The notes under the pieces were generated by a model. The model worked only from the letters and a program-made list of their open reading frames with translations, ran no database searches and was not told the DNA's origin. A stretch of 64,000 nt of DNA from Pasteurella testudinis DSM 23072. Lineage in GTDB: Bacteria > Pseudomonadota > Gammaproteobacteria > Enterobacterales > Pasteurellaceae. The stretch is taken from the NCBI RefSeq assembly GCF_900176075.1, contig NZ_FWWV01000013.1, positions 144,279 to 208,278 of the forward strand, read 5' to 3'. Both the position numbers and the translations under genes were made by a program. Every line of letters starts with the position of its first letter. Within the stretch, counting starts at the first letter, position 1. Shown piece after piece: positions 25,804 through 35,116 of the stretch.

Positions 25804-27573
25804 ATGTTTGCATTATTCACATGTTTGGCATTTATGCTCTTTGTTGCTTGGTACTCTTGGCATAAAACCAAAGGAACCGTTTCAACTTCCGACGGTTATT
25901 TTTTAGCAGGAAATAAACTCGGTGCATTATTTATTGCCGGCTCGTTATTATTGACGAATATATCCACCGAGCAATTGGTCGGGCAAAGCGGTTTAACTTA
26001 TTTTGGTAATATGACGCCGCTGGCTTGGGAAATTTGGGCAATCCGCGGCATTATTTTATTGGCAATTTTATTTCTGCCGATGTATTTGGGCGGTGCATTT
26101 TCAACTATGCCCGAATTTCTCAGCTCGCACTACGGTGAAGGCACGCGCAAATTAATCGTCTATCTGTTTATGTTCGGTTATATTTTCGTTTGGTCACCGA
26201 CAGTATTATATGGCGGTGCGTTAGCCTTGATGAAAATACTGGATCTGGAGGCGTGGCTCGGACTCAGCAAAATGCAGGCGTTATGGCTGACCACTATTGT
26301 GGTCGGGGTGATCGGCGCGATTTATGCGATTACCGGCGGCTTAAAAGCGGTTGCGGTATCGGATACTCTGAACGGTGTCGGCTTATTGGTTATCGGTTGT
26401 CTGATTCCGATCTTGGGCTTAATGGCGTTGGGCGATAAAATTCAAGGCAATATGCTTGATGCGCTGCATTATATTACCGTCACCAATCCGGAAAAACTGG
26501 ACGCGATCGGGGTCGGCAGCAAACTGGACGCTATCCCGATTGCGGCGGTGTTCACCGGTTTGATGGTGACGGCAACCTTCTATTGGGGAACTAACCAATT
26601 CGTTATCCAAAGAGCCTTAGGCGCAGAAAGCCTGAAAGCCGGTCAAAAAGGGCTGTTAATGGCCGGTTTCTTTAAAATGCTAGTACCGTTTATCGCAATG
26701 TTTCCGGGCTTGCTGGCATATCATCTATACGGTGCCGGACTGGAACCGCGTGATTTGGCTTATCCGACATTGGTCGCCAAAATTTTGCCTGCGCCGCTGT
26801 TGGGGCTGTTTGTGGCGGTCTTGTTGGGGGCGGTATTCTCCACCTATAACTCGTTAATCAATTCGGCCTCCACCCTGTTTGCCGTAGATATTTATAAACC
26901 GTTGATTAACCAACAAGCCGATGATGCTAAAGTGATCAAGGTATCGAAAAAGTTCGGTATCTTCTGCTCGGTGTTAACCATCATCATTGCTCCGAATTTG
27001 GTCTATGCGCCGCAAGGGTTGTTTATTTTCCTGCAGCAATTCTCCGGCTTTATCGCCATTCCGATTGTCAGTCTGGTACTCATCGGACTGTTCGGCAAAC
27101 GCTTGAGAGTGTCCGAAGCGGCGGCTAAGTTCATCATCATTTTCCACTTAATCACCTATTATCTGCTGGTGTTTGCGTTAAAAGAGTACATTCATATTCA
27201 CTGGATGCACGTTTACGGCTTGCTCTTTATCCTTGAAATGGCGATGTTGATCATCTGGGCAAAAGCCAAACCTGCGGCGGAAAAAGAAGTTAAAGCCGTG
27301 CGTAAAGCCAAAATCAATATGCAGGCGTGGCGCTATTCCCTGCTCACCAGCGGTATCTTGCTGTCATGCGCCACGTTAATTTACGTCACCTTCTCTAAAG
27401 TCGGGCTGGCTTATGCCGAAGCCGTGGTTTCACCGGATTTCGGTTTCTATTTCGGCTTGGCCGCACTGATTTGCGCGCTGTTCTGTGCGTGGCTGCATAT
27501 TAAAATTCAACCGATTTACGAACGTTATATCAACAGCCGTTATCAACAAACTTCAGCAAACGGAGGAAAATAG
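25804..27573 (+). CDS. yidK: Sodium:solute symporter (SSS/SLC5), YidK-like
   Basis: A sodium-driven carrier of the inner membrane. The 589 residues form about 14 membrane helices and match E. coli YidK in phrases such as SLLLTNISTEQLVGQSGLTY, YAITGGLKAVAVSDTLNG and LLGAVFSTYNSLINSASTLF. It starts after AGGAGATCGTT. The sulfatase gene begins 2 bases after its stop, so the substrate is probably a sulfated small molecule, likely a sugar, which is desulfated inside. In E. coli yidK and yidJ (sulfatase) are also neighbours. The substrate is not known for either organism. Confidence 0.87.
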   Translation: MFALFTCLAFMLFVAWYSWHKTKGTVSTSDGYFLAGNKLGALFIAGSLLLTNISTEQLVGQSGLTYFGNMTPLAWEIWAIRGIILLAILFLPMYLGGAFSTMPEFLSSHYGEGTRKLIVYLFMFGYIFVWSPTVLYGGALALMKILDLEAWLGLSKMQALWLTTIVVGVIGAIYAITGGLKAVAVSDTLNGVGLLVIGCLIPILGLMALGDKIQGNMLDALHYITVTNPEKLDAIGVGSKLDAIPIAAVFTGLMVTATFYWGTNQFVIQRALGAESLKAGQKGLLMAGFFKMLVPFIAMFPGLLAYHLYGAGLEPRDLAYPTLVAKILPAPLLGLFVAVLLGAVFSTYNSLINSASTLFAVDIYKPLINQQADDAKVIKVSKKFGIFCSVLTIIIAPNLVYAPQGLFIFLQQFSGFIAIPIVSLVLIGLFGKRLRVSEAAAKFIIIFHLITYYLLVFALKEYIHIHWMHVYGLLFILEMAMLIIWAKAKPAAEKEVKAVRKAKINMQAWRYSLLTSGILLSCATLIYVTFSKVGLAYAEAVVSPDFGFYFGLAALICALFCAWLHIKIQPIYERYINSRYQQTSANGGK

Positions 27574-27575
27574 CA

Positions 27576-28985
27576 ATGTCTGCCAGCAAAAAACCGAATA
27601 TTTTATTTATCCTGCTCGACGATTACGGTTGGAGTGACACCGGTTGTTACGGTAGCAGCTTTTATGAAACACCGCGTTTGGATCAACTGGCACAAGAGGG
27701 CGCGCGCTTTACCGACGCTTACGCCTCTTGTCCGGTCTGTTCGCCGACCCGAGCCAGTATTTTAACCGGTAAATATCCTGCCCGTTTAGGCATGACCCAA
27801 TGGCTCGGCGGACGCTCCGAAGGGAAATTAGCCGATGTGCCTTATATCGATCATCTCAGCACCGACGAATTCTCGTTAGCCAAAGCGTTAAAACAAGGCG
27901 GTTACCGCACTTGGCATGTCGGCAAGTGGCACTTAAGCCAACACAACGAGCAGCGTTTCGAGACCTATCCGGATAAACACGGCTTTGATATCAATATCGG
28001 CGGTTGCGACTGGGGACATCCGTTTAACGGCTATTTTTCGCCTTACGGCATCGAAACGCTGGAAGACGGTCCGGAGGGCGAATACCTGACTGACCGCCTC
28101 ACCGACGAAGCGATCAACTTAATCAACCGACAAGACGATGATCGGCCTTGGTTTATGTATCTGTCCCACTACGCCGTGCATACGCCGATTGAATGTCACG
28201 AACACTTAGTGGAAAAATACCGTAAAAAAGCGCGTATGTTAGGAATTGATAAAATCAATCCGTTTGTGGTCGGCGAAAATTTCCCTTGCGAACATAAAAA
28301 AGACGACCACGTTATCCGCCGTACCATTCAAAGCGATCCGGTTTATGCCGCAATGGTAGAAAATATGGATTGGAATATCGGACGCGTCTTGGATTGCTTA
28401 AAAGAAAACGGCTTGGAACAAGACACCATCGTAATTTTTTATAGTGATAACGGCGGCTTGGCGACCGCCGAAGGCTCGCCGACCACCAACAAACCGCTGT
28501 GCGAAGGCAAAGGCTGGATGTATGAGGGCGGTACCAGAGAGCCGTTGATCGTGCGCTGGCCGAGCTATATCGCCGCCAACTCGATTATCGAAACCCCGAT
28601 CACCTCCACCGATTTCTACCCGACGTTGTTGGAGTGCGCCGGTTTACCGCTCTTGCCACAGCAACATTGCGACGGAATCAGCATTTTGCCGACCCTGACC
28701 GGCGAAAGCCAACAAAGCGATCGTGCGCTGTACTGGCACTATCCGCACTACAGTAACCAAGGCTGCACGCCCGGTTGCTCGGTGCGGGAGGGCGAATGGA
28801 AATTACTGGAGTTTTTCGAGGACAATAAACTGGAATTGTATAATGTTTATCACGACATTGCCGAAACCAACGATGTCAGCCGCCAACATCCGGACATTAC
28901 CGCCCGCCTCAAAGCCAAACTGGATCAATGGAAACAGCAGGTCGGCGCCAGAATTCCACAGCCGAACCCTAACTATCAACCCTAG
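27576..28985 (+). CDS. yidJ: Cys-type sulfatase, YidJ-like, without a signal peptide
   Basis: Sulfatases hydrolyse sulfate esters using formylglycine made from the Cys of C-x-P-x-R. Here the motif is CSPTRASILTGKYPARLG with the modified residue Cys55. Metal ligands are seen in LLDDYGWSDTG (Asp15, Asp16) and in FYSDNGG. Others are HVGKWHLS and YLSHYAVHTP. The 469-residue protein starts MSASKKPNILFILLDD at once with the fold's first strand: there is no signal peptide, so it should be cytosolic, unlike most sulfatases. It pairs with the symporter and the maturase. Substrate unknown. An 8-base GGAGG signal lies inside the end of the symporter gene. Confidence 0.9.
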   Translation: MSASKKPNILFILLDDYGWSDTGCYGSSFYETPRLDQLAQEGARFTDAYASCPVCSPTRASILTGKYPARLGMTQWLGGRSEGKLADVPYIDHLSTDEFSLAKALKQGGYRTWHVGKWHLSQHNEQRFETYPDKHGFDINIGGCDWGHPFNGYFSPYGIETLEDGPEGEYLTDRLTDEAINLINRQDDDRPWFMYLSHYAVHTPIECHEHLVEKYRKKARMLGIDKINPFVVGENFPCEHKKDDHVIRRTIQSDPVYAAMVENMDWNIGRVLDCLKENGLEQDTIVIFYSDNGGLATAEGSPTTNKPLCEGKGWMYEGGTREPLIVRWPSYIAANSIIETPITSTDFYPTLLECAGLPLLPQQHCDGISILPTLTGESQQSDRALYWHYPHYSNQGCTPGCSVREGEWKLLEFFEDNKLELYNVYHDIAETNDVSRQHPDITARLKAKLDQWKQQVGARIPQPNPNYQP

Positions 28986-29021
28986 GGCTTCCTGACAATT
29001 CGATTTACGGGACACCCTAAG
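28980..29021. repeat. Small palindromic intergenic repeat, copy 2
   Basis: CCTAGGGCTTCCTGACAATT is nearly identical to the 10274 copy, followed by a less conserved right arm ending ACACCCTAAG. It starts at the sulfatase stop codon. The hairpin is partly decayed compared with copy 1. Confidence 0.55.
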
Positions 29022-29035
29022 ACTTGAGCAAACAA

Positions 29036-29059
29036 AGTGCGGTCTGAACCGACCGCACT
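29036..29059 (+). terminator. Inverted USS pair after the sulfatase gene
   Basis: AGTGCGGTC (29036-29044) and GACCGCACT (29051-29059), separated by 6 bases, form a 9-base-pair hairpin between the sulfatase and the next gene. There is no T-run. Confidence 0.45.
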
Positions 29060-29088
29060 GCACTGCTCGATGCCAACAGAGGAACGCT

Positions 29089-29694
29089 ATGCCGACCACT
29101 CACACTTTTTCGCCCCACCAATTGCAACATTGCCAAGTGACCTTACTACACACGCTGGAAAAGGGCACGGTTATCTACTCGCAGGGAGAAAGCGCAAAAG
29201 AGTTCTATTTTGTGCAGCAAGGCTTGATCGGACTGTATCATCTGCTGGAGAGCGGCAAAGAGAGCCTGCTGCGCATCTACCGCCACAATGATTATTTCGG
29301 CTTCCGCACCCTGTTCGGTGAAAATTGCTATCATTGCAGCGCAAAAGTACTGGCCAATGCCGAAGTGCTACATATTCAACCGGATAACATCCCAAATTTT
29401 ATTTTGCACAACCCCGAAGTCAGCCATTTTCTACTCAAAAAATTGGCTAACGAACTGCAAGACGCCGAACACCGCCTCGCCAAAGCCGCCTATAACAAAA
29501 GCTTGGATCGCGTGATCGACAGCATTTATTTTCTCACCGAAAACTACCCCGATTATCCTTGGACTTATCGTGAAATCGCCGAATACGCCGGCTGCGAAAC
29601 CGAAACCGCAATCCGAATCAGCAAAGAGCTGAAACGCAACGGTTTGCTCAAAAACACCCCGCACCCGTCAAAACTACAAAAATCAGCCGGTTAA
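29089..29694 (+). CDS. Crp/Fnr-family transcriptional regulator
   Basis: A 201-residue regulator with an N-terminal cyclic-nucleotide-binding-type beta roll (GTVIYSQGESAKEFYFVQQG, then DYFGFRTLF) and a C-terminal helix-turn-helix (WTYREIAEYAGCETETAIRI). It has no N-terminal Cys cluster, so it is not FNR itself, and the Crp residues for cAMP are not conserved. The recognition helix keeps the ET-x-x-R pattern (ETAIR; E-T-x-x-R also in Crp and Fnr), which reads TGA-type half-sites such as those upstream of the symporter. Position at the end of the sulfatase group suggests a local role. The ligand is unknown. Confidence 0.85.
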   Translation: MPTTHTFSPHQLQHCQVTLLHTLEKGTVIYSQGESAKEFYFVQQGLIGLYHLLESGKESLLRIYRHNDYFGFRTLFGENCYHCSAKVLANAEVLHIQPDNIPNFILHNPEVSHFLLKKLANELQDAEHRLAKAAYNKSLDRVIDSIYFLTENYPDYPWTYREIAEYAGCETETAIRISKELKRNGLLKNTPHPSKLQKSAG

Positions 29695-29875
29695 AACTAG
29701 TGAAAGCCATTGCGAAATATCCCAAAACCATAAAAATTTACGAATAATAAATTAATATAACCGTGCTTTTAACTGCTACAGAAACTACTAAAAAAATAAA
29801 TTTAGATAAAAATTATATTTCTATTTTAGAATAGGTGATTTGACTAGTTTTTATCAAAAATTAATCAAATAAAAT
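29695..29875. other. AT-rich gap between convergent regulator genes
   Basis: These 181 bases are very AT-rich and hold no open frame, USS or convincing terminator that I can see. Confidence 0.5.
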
Positions 29876-30916
29876 CTATACCATACATCGTCTAAATTCA
29901 GTTGGCGTCATTGCATATCTTTTCTTAAATAACCTATTAAAATTTTCAATATTATTAAACCCAATAAATTGACTAATCTCTGACACTGTTATATTAGTTT
30001 CTTTTAGTAAGATCTCAGCCTTATTAAACTTTATATCTTGTACAATCTCAGTAAAGGATTTCCCAGTGTAATCTTTAATCAACTTTGAACAATATGGCAT
30101 AGAATAATAAAATTGTTTTGCTACAATCGATAACGAAACCGATTGGTAATTGTCCATAATGAAATTTAATATTTTGCTTATTTCATCACTATTTTTCGAT
30201 TGGTAACGAGGCAGTATAATACGATCTTCATACTTCTGTAATAACTTAGCAAATAGAATCATTAATTGGTTAGTTAATATCAATTCATAATAATTATTTT
30301 TCTGCTGAAATTCTGACAACATTTCCAACACCATTTTTTTGATTTTTTGATCTTGTGCAGTGGCAATCACTAAAAACGGGCTATATTTTTGCGCATATAA
30401 AAACTGATTAAAAAATATCGAAATAATATTATTGTCACATAACATATTAAAGAAAATATCGTTAAAAGTGCTACGGCGAATCACAATATTAATCACGATA
30501 CTCTCGTCAAATACCGCAATCGCATGCTTAATATTCGGCGCAATCAGACAAAAATCCCCGGCTTCCATCACCAGCGTCTGCTGCCCTATTTTCTGTTGGC
30601 AACGCCCGGAAAGCACATAAGAAAATTGAAAGAAGATATGACTATGCCAAAACTCCGGCGTAAAGCGATTATGCTTGGTTAATACGACATTATTCTTGCT
30701 ATTTTCATCAAAAAACCATTCATCATGCATATGCTGATAAGAACATTCTTTGATATCAGGGATAATCAAACGCCGCTCAAGTGCGTCTTTTAGGTTGAGC
30801 GAAGCTAAAAATGCCTTCAACTCAGCCGGTGTTTGACGAGCAAGATAGTACTGCCGGTAAAACAGTTCATCCTCGTTAAAATCCATAAGTAATTGTTCTA
30901 ATTCAGTAATACCCAT
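29876..30916 (-). CDS. AraC-family transcriptional regulator with cupin sensor
   Basis: A 346-residue regulator. The N-terminal half has a cupin-like fold with HSHIFFQFSYVLSGRCQQKI and MEAGDFCLIAPNIKHAIAVF; the C-terminal 100 residues are an AraC double helix-turn-helix (ISKILNFIMDNYQSVSLSIV, IGFNNIENFNRLFKKRYAMT, PTEFRRCM). The gene is AT-rich compared with most neighbours and has no USS, which hints at transfer. It is divergent from dmsABC, with 151 bases between, and convergent with the Crp/Fnr-type gene. Its target may be dmsABC or the sulfatase group; its ligand is not known. Confidence 0.87.
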   Translation of the reverse strand: MGITELEQLLMDFNEDELFYRQYYLARQTPAELKAFLASLNLKDALERRLIIPDIKECSYQHMHDEWFFDENSKNNVVLTKHNRFTPEFWHSHIFFQFSYVLSGRCQQKIGQQTLVMEAGDFCLIAPNIKHAIAVFDESIVINIVIRRSTFNDIFFNMLCDNNIISIFFNQFLYAQKYSPFLVIATAQDQKIKKMVLEMLSEFQQKNNYYELILTNQLMILFAKLLQKYEDRIILPRYQSKNSDEISKILNFIMDNYQSVSLSIVAKQFYYSMPYCSKLIKDYTGKSFTEIVQDIKFNKAEILLKETNITVSEISQFIGFNNIENFNRLFKKRYAMTPTEFRRCMV

Positions 30917-30931
30917 CTCTCATTCCATTTT

Positions 30932-30959
30932 GTGATCTTTATCAAGAATTCGATAAAGA
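30932..30959. promoter_or_regulatory. FNR-like box overlapping an 8+8 inverted repeat before dmsABC/araC
   Basis: GTGAT-cttt-ATCAA (30932-30945) is one base off the FNR consensus. It overlaps TCTTTATC-N8-GATAAAGA (30936-30959), a perfect inverted repeat. Centre 15-40 bases from the AraC start and about 110-130 from the dmsA start. It may combine anaerobic control and AraC-type control. Confidence 0.5.
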
Positions 30960-31067
30960 ATATAAAACATCAATAAACTTGATTATAAAACTCAATATAC
31001 ATAATTTTATGCGTGATTAAAATTCATTTGTAGATTGATGATTAACTATTTTTAAGTAGAGGTAAAT

Positions 31068-33497
31068 ATGGAAAAACGTTCTCCTGACCTCCCCAAAGTC
31101 AGCCGCAGAAATTTTTTAAAAGGCTCGACTGCAGGATTAACAACAGTTGCAACCGGTATCTCGCTGCCATTTGCTAGCAAAGCCAAACAAAAGCCGATGC
31201 AGGCGCAAGACATTGTGCCGGACAAAACCGTTTGGAGTATGTGCTCTGTCAACTGCGGTAGCCGTTGTGCCTTAAGATTACATGTCAAAAATGATGAAGT
31301 GTATTGGGTGGAAACCGATAATACCGGTGATGACTCTTACGGCAATCATCAGATCCGAGCCTGTCAGCGTGGGCGTTCCATGCGTCGAAGAATGAATCAC
31401 CCTGATAGGTTAAATTATCCCATGAAACGGATCGGCAAACGTGGAGAAGGCAAGTTTGAACGAATTTCATGGGATGAAGCCTTAAATACTATTGCCGATA
31501 ATCTAAAACGTATCGTTAAAGATTATGGCAATGAAGCGGTGTATATCAATATTGCATCGGGTGTGGTCGGTGGTAATATTACCCGAGCTTATTATTCTAT
31601 TATGAATCGCTTTATGAATAGCTACGGTGGACATTTAGATTTTTACGGCAGTTACAGTGATGCTCAAATTTCCCGAGCGATGCCATATACTTACGGTTCA
31701 AATTTAGGTAATAGCTCTTCGGATATTGCCAACACCAAATTGGTGGTGCAGTTTGGTAATAATCCGGCAGAAACCAAAATGAGCGGTGGCGGCATTACCT
31801 ATCATTTAACGCAAGCCCGAGAGCAATCTAAAGCGAAAATGATTGTGATCGATCCGCGTTATACCGATACCGCAGGTGGGCGTGAAGATGAATGGATCCC
31901 GATTCGTCCGGGCACGGATGCGGCTTTAATTGCTGCGCTGGCTTATGTGCTAATCACAGAAAATTTGGTGGATCAGCCATTCCTAGATAAATATTGCGTA
32001 GGCTATGATGAAAAAACCTTACCGCCTTCCGCACCAAAAAACAGTCATTATAAAGCCTATATTTTAGGTGATGGTGATGACGGCATTGCCAAAACCCCAA
32101 AATGGGCGGAACAAATTACCGGAATTCCAGAGGCAAAAATTATTCAATTAGCCCGTGAAATTGGCTCAACTAAACCCTGTTTTATTACACAAGGATTGGC
32201 ACTACAGCGCAAGTCAAATGGAGAATTAGCTAGCCGAGCAGTCGCAATGTTGCCGATTTTGACGGGTAATGTAGGTATTCATGGGGGCAATTCCGGTGCA
32301 CGTGAAAGTACATATACGCCCACACTAACTCGTTTTCCTATCTTAAAAAATCCGGTGAAAGCCAAAATTTCTTGTTTTACATGGACTGATGCCATCGAAA
32401 GAGGGGCAGAAATGACCGCACTTAAAGACGGCGTACAAGGCAAAGAAAAGTTGGATGTACCGATTAAATTCTTATGGAATTATGCCGGTAACACCATCAT
32501 CAACCAGCATTCCGATATCAACCGTACCCATGAGCTGTTACAAGATGAATCAAAATGCGAAATGATCGTGGTGATCGAGAATTTTATGACCAGCTCGGCA
32601 AAATATGCGGATATTTTATTGCCGGATTTAATGACTACCGAGCAGGAAGATATAGTACCGAATAACGATGCTTGCAATATGGGTTATTTGATTTTCGGAC
32701 AACCTGCCACATCGGCAAAATTTGAACGTCGTTCAATTTACGATATGTTATCCGATTTGGCTAAACGCTTAGGACAGGATACCTACCAAGCTTTTACCGA
32801 AGGACGAACACAGTCTGAATGGCTACAATTCTTATACGCAGATATGCGAGCCAAAGATCCTAATTTACCTTCTTATGAAGAATTCAAACAAATGGGGATT
32901 TTCAAACAACAAGACCCGAGAGGGCATTTTGTGGCATATAAAGATTTCCGTGAGGATCCTGAAAATAATCCATTAAAAACGCCATCAGGCAAAATTGAAA
33001 TTTACTCTGAGCGTTTAGCGGAAATTGCCAATACATGGAAGCTCGATGAACAATCAGTCATTCATCCTTTACCGATTTATCATAGCGGTTTCAATGGCTG
33101 GGATGATCCGAAACGCAACACTTATCCATTCCAACTTATTGGTTTCCATCATAAAGCGAGAACTCACTCAACCTATGGCAATATTGATGTATTGCAAGCG
33201 ATGACAAGGCAAGATGTGTGGATTAATTCCGTGGATGCGCAACGTTTGGGCATCAACAATGGTGATATGGTACGAGTATTTAACGAAATCGGTGAAACAC
33301 GTTTAGCCGCCAAAGTCACACCGCGCATTATGCCAGGGATTGTGGCAATGGGGGAAGGGGCTTGGCATACTGCAAATGTATGGGGAGATAAGATTGATCA
33401 TAATGGTTCGATCAATGTCCTCACCACCCAACGCCCTTCGCCACTGGCGAAAGGTAATCCGCAGCATTCTAATTTAGTGCAAGTTGAAAAATTATAA
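31068..33497 (+). CDS. dmsA: Dimethyl sulfoxide reductase catalytic subunit
   Basis: DmsA is the molybdopterin subunit of the anaerobic terminal reductase for DMSO and related S- and N-oxides. The 809 residues have a Tat signal (SRRNFLKGSTAGL, cleavage around residue 40), the FeS site CSVNCGSRCALRL with a later Cys in QIRACQRGRSM, the Mo-ligand Ser region YGSYSDAQISRAMPYTYGSN, and a C-terminal cofactor domain (QRLGINNGDMVRVFNEIGET). Length matches E. coli DmsA (about 814). It heads dmsABC, with dmsB 10 bases behind. No dmsD chaperone follows in this window. Confidence 0.95.
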   Translation: MEKRSPDLPKVSRRNFLKGSTAGLTTVATGISLPFASKAKQKPMQAQDIVPDKTVWSMCSVNCGSRCALRLHVKNDEVYWVETDNTGDDSYGNHQIRACQRGRSMRRRMNHPDRLNYPMKRIGKRGEGKFERISWDEALNTIADNLKRIVKDYGNEAVYINIASGVVGGNITRAYYSIMNRFMNSYGGHLDFYGSYSDAQISRAMPYTYGSNLGNSSSDIANTKLVVQFGNNPAETKMSGGGITYHLTQAREQSKAKMIVIDPRYTDTAGGREDEWIPIRPGTDAALIAALAYVLITENLVDQPFLDKYCVGYDEKTLPPSAPKNSHYKAYILGDGDDGIAKTPKWAEQITGIPEAKIIQLAREIGSTKPCFITQGLALQRKSNGELASRAVAMLPILTGNVGIHGGNSGARESTYTPTLTRFPILKNPVKAKISCFTWTDAIERGAEMTALKDGVQGKEKLDVPIKFLWNYAGNTIINQHSDINRTHELLQDESKCEMIVVIENFMTSSAKYADILLPDLMTTEQEDIVPNNDACNMGYLIFGQPATSAKFERRSIYDMLSDLAKRLGQDTYQAFTEGRTQSEWLQFLYADMRAKDPNLPSYEEFKQMGIFKQQDPRGHFVAYKDFREDPENNPLKTPSGKIEIYSERLAEIANTWKLDEQSVIHPLPIYHSGFNGWDDPKRNTYPFQLIGFHHKARTHSTYGNIDVLQAMTRQDVWINSVDAQRLGINNGDMVRVFNEIGETRLAAKVTPRIMPGIVAMGEGAWHTANVWGDKIDHNGSINVLTTQRPSPLAKGNPQHSNLVQVEKL

Positions 33498-33507
33498 GGA
33501 GTAACGC

Positions 33508-34125
33508 ATGGAACAATATGGTTTTTACTTTGATAGTCAACGTTGCACCGGCTGTAAAACTTGTTCGTTGGCATGTAAGGATTACAAAGATTTAGGTACG
33601 GATGTGAATTTCCGCCGTATTTATGAATATGTGGGTGGTGATTGGTTACAACAGCCGAACGGTTGTTGGGAGCAAAATGTGTTTGCTTATTACACCTCAA
33701 TTTCTTGTAATCATTGTGATGAGCCGGCTTGTACTAAAGTCTGCCCGACCGGTGCCATGCACAAAAATGAAGATGGTTTTGTGATAGTGGATGAAGGTAT
33801 TTGTATCGGCTGTCGCTATTGCAATATGGCGTGTCCGTATGACGCACCGCAATATGACGCACAGAAAGGACATATGACCAAATGTGACGGCTGTTATTCA
33901 CGGGTGAAAACAGGACAAAAACCAATCTGCGTCGAATCTTGTCCATTACGCGCCTTGGATTTTGCCCCGATTGCGGAATTGCACGCGAAATACGGCGATG
34001 TGGCAGGAATTGCCCCTTTACCTAATCCGAGTTATACCCAACCGAATTTGGTGATTACGCCAAACAAAAACAGCAAACCGAGTGGTGATCAAACCGGTTT
34101 CCTAGGCAATCCACGGGAGGTATAA
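33508..34125 (+). CDS. dmsB: DMSO reductase iron-sulfur subunit
   Basis: DmsB passes electrons from DmsC to DmsA through four [4Fe-4S] clusters. The 205 residues contain the four cysteine groups: CTGCKTCSLACKDYKDL, CNHCDEPACTKVCPTGAM, CIGCRYCNMACPYDAPQ and CDGC..CVESCPLRAL. There is no signal peptide; it is carried by DmsA. The gene starts after AAGGAG, 10 bases after dmsA. It stops one base before dmsC starts. Confidence 0.96.
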   Translation: MEQYGFYFDSQRCTGCKTCSLACKDYKDLGTDVNFRRIYEYVGGDWLQQPNGCWEQNVFAYYTSISCNHCDEPACTKVCPTGAMHKNEDGFVIVDEGICIGCRYCNMACPYDAPQYDAQKGHMTKCDGCYSRVKTGQKPICVESCPLRALDFAPIAELHAKYGDVAGIAPLPNPSYTQPNLVITPNKNSKPSGDQTGFLGNPREV

Positions 34126-34126
34126 A

Positions 34127-34921
34127 ATGAACGGCTTGCATGAACTACCTTTAATTATTTTCACCGTGTTGGCACAGTCTGTGGTCGGTGCAACGTTGGT
34201 ACTGAGTTTGTCCCAGAACGAGATTAAACAAAAGAATACAAAACTATTTATTTTATTAGTCTTAATGGCAGCCGGTTTTCTTGCCTCAATTATGCATTTA
34301 GGTTCTCCGCTGCGCGCTTTTAATTCGTTGAACCGTATCGGCGAATCGATGCTCAGCAATGAAATTGCCAGTGGCTCAGTCTTTTTCGCCGCACTCGGAT
34401 TATACTGGTTGCTGACGGTATCAGGCAAAATGCCGGCAAACCTTAACAAAATTTGGCTGATTGTTACCGCACTTCTCGGCTTGGTGTTTATGTATATGAT
34501 GAATCAGGTATATCATATCAGCACGGTGCCGACTTGGAATAGCAGCCTGACCAGTTATAGTTTTTACCTGACTGTTATGACAGCCGGTTTTTGTTTAGGC
34601 TATGCCCTGTTTCGACAAGCGGCATGGCTACGTACAGTGATTGTTATTGGGATCTTTGTGATTGCAATACTGATCGTTTATCAAAGCCTTGAGCTGGCGG
34701 CAATTCGCTCATCAGTACAAAATGCCCTAGATCTAGTACCTGATTATATGCTCTTAAACATGATACGCTTATGTTTACTGGCTGCCGGCGCTTATCTTCT
34801 CTTTCGCACCACCCCGTCGTTACTCTATCTTGCTGCGATCTTGATGATTGCCGCTGAAATGATCGGACGGATATTATTCTACGGCTTGCACATGACCGTC
34901 GGCACGGCGGTTGCCGGGTAG
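34127..34921 (+). CDS. dmsC: DMSO reductase membrane anchor subunit
   Basis: DmsC anchors the enzyme in the inner membrane and oxidises menaquinol. The 264 residues form about eight membrane helices, starting MNGLHELPLIIFTVLAQSVV. The His of IMHLGSPLRAF corresponds to the quinol-site His (H65 in E. coli). It is somewhat shorter than E. coli DmsC (287). It is followed by a strong terminator. In the Haemophilus operon dmsD and dmsE come next; neither is here. Confidence 0.92.
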   Translation: MNGLHELPLIIFTVLAQSVVGATLVLSLSQNEIKQKNTKLFILLVLMAAGFLASIMHLGSPLRAFNSLNRIGESMLSNEIASGSVFFAALGLYWLLTVSGKMPANLNKIWLIVTALLGLVFMYMMNQVYHISTVPTWNSSLTSYSFYLTVMTAGFCLGYALFRQAAWLRTVIVIGIFVIAILIVYQSLELAAIRSSVQNALDLVPDYMLLNMIRLCLLAAGAYLLFRTTPSLLYLAAILMIAAEMIGRILFYGLHMTVGTAVAG

Positions 34922-34934
34922 AATTACAACACAC

Positions 34935-34975
34935 TTTATTAGGGTGTCGCCATACACCCTAATAAATTTTCCTTT
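34935..34975 (+). terminator. Terminator of dmsABC
   Basis: A 13-base-pair perfect stem, TTTATTAGGGTGT and ACACCCTAATAAA (34935-34966), with a 6-base loop, is followed by TTTTCCTTT. It starts 13 bases after the dmsC stop. Confidence 0.85.
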
Positions 34976-35116
34976 CTATTATACCCCTTCAGATATTGGT
35001 TTTTAAGCTGAATAAATCTTCGCCCGCCCTGCTTTTCTTGCTTTCTCAGTCGCAGAGTGTCAAACTGAGCACATTCCCCATAACAACAATAAAAACAACG
35101 TAAAAAAGGAGACATT

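Noticed and set aside
29089-29694. FNR itself
   Set aside because: The protein lacks the N-terminal cysteine cluster that carries the oxygen-sensitive FeS centre (only one early Cys), so it is a different Crp/Fnr-family member.
34935-34975. A third copy of the CCTAGGGC palindromic repeat
   Set aside because: It shares only the TTAGGGTGT/ACACCCTAA look of a stem; the middle and flanks differ, and it reads as an ordinary terminator.
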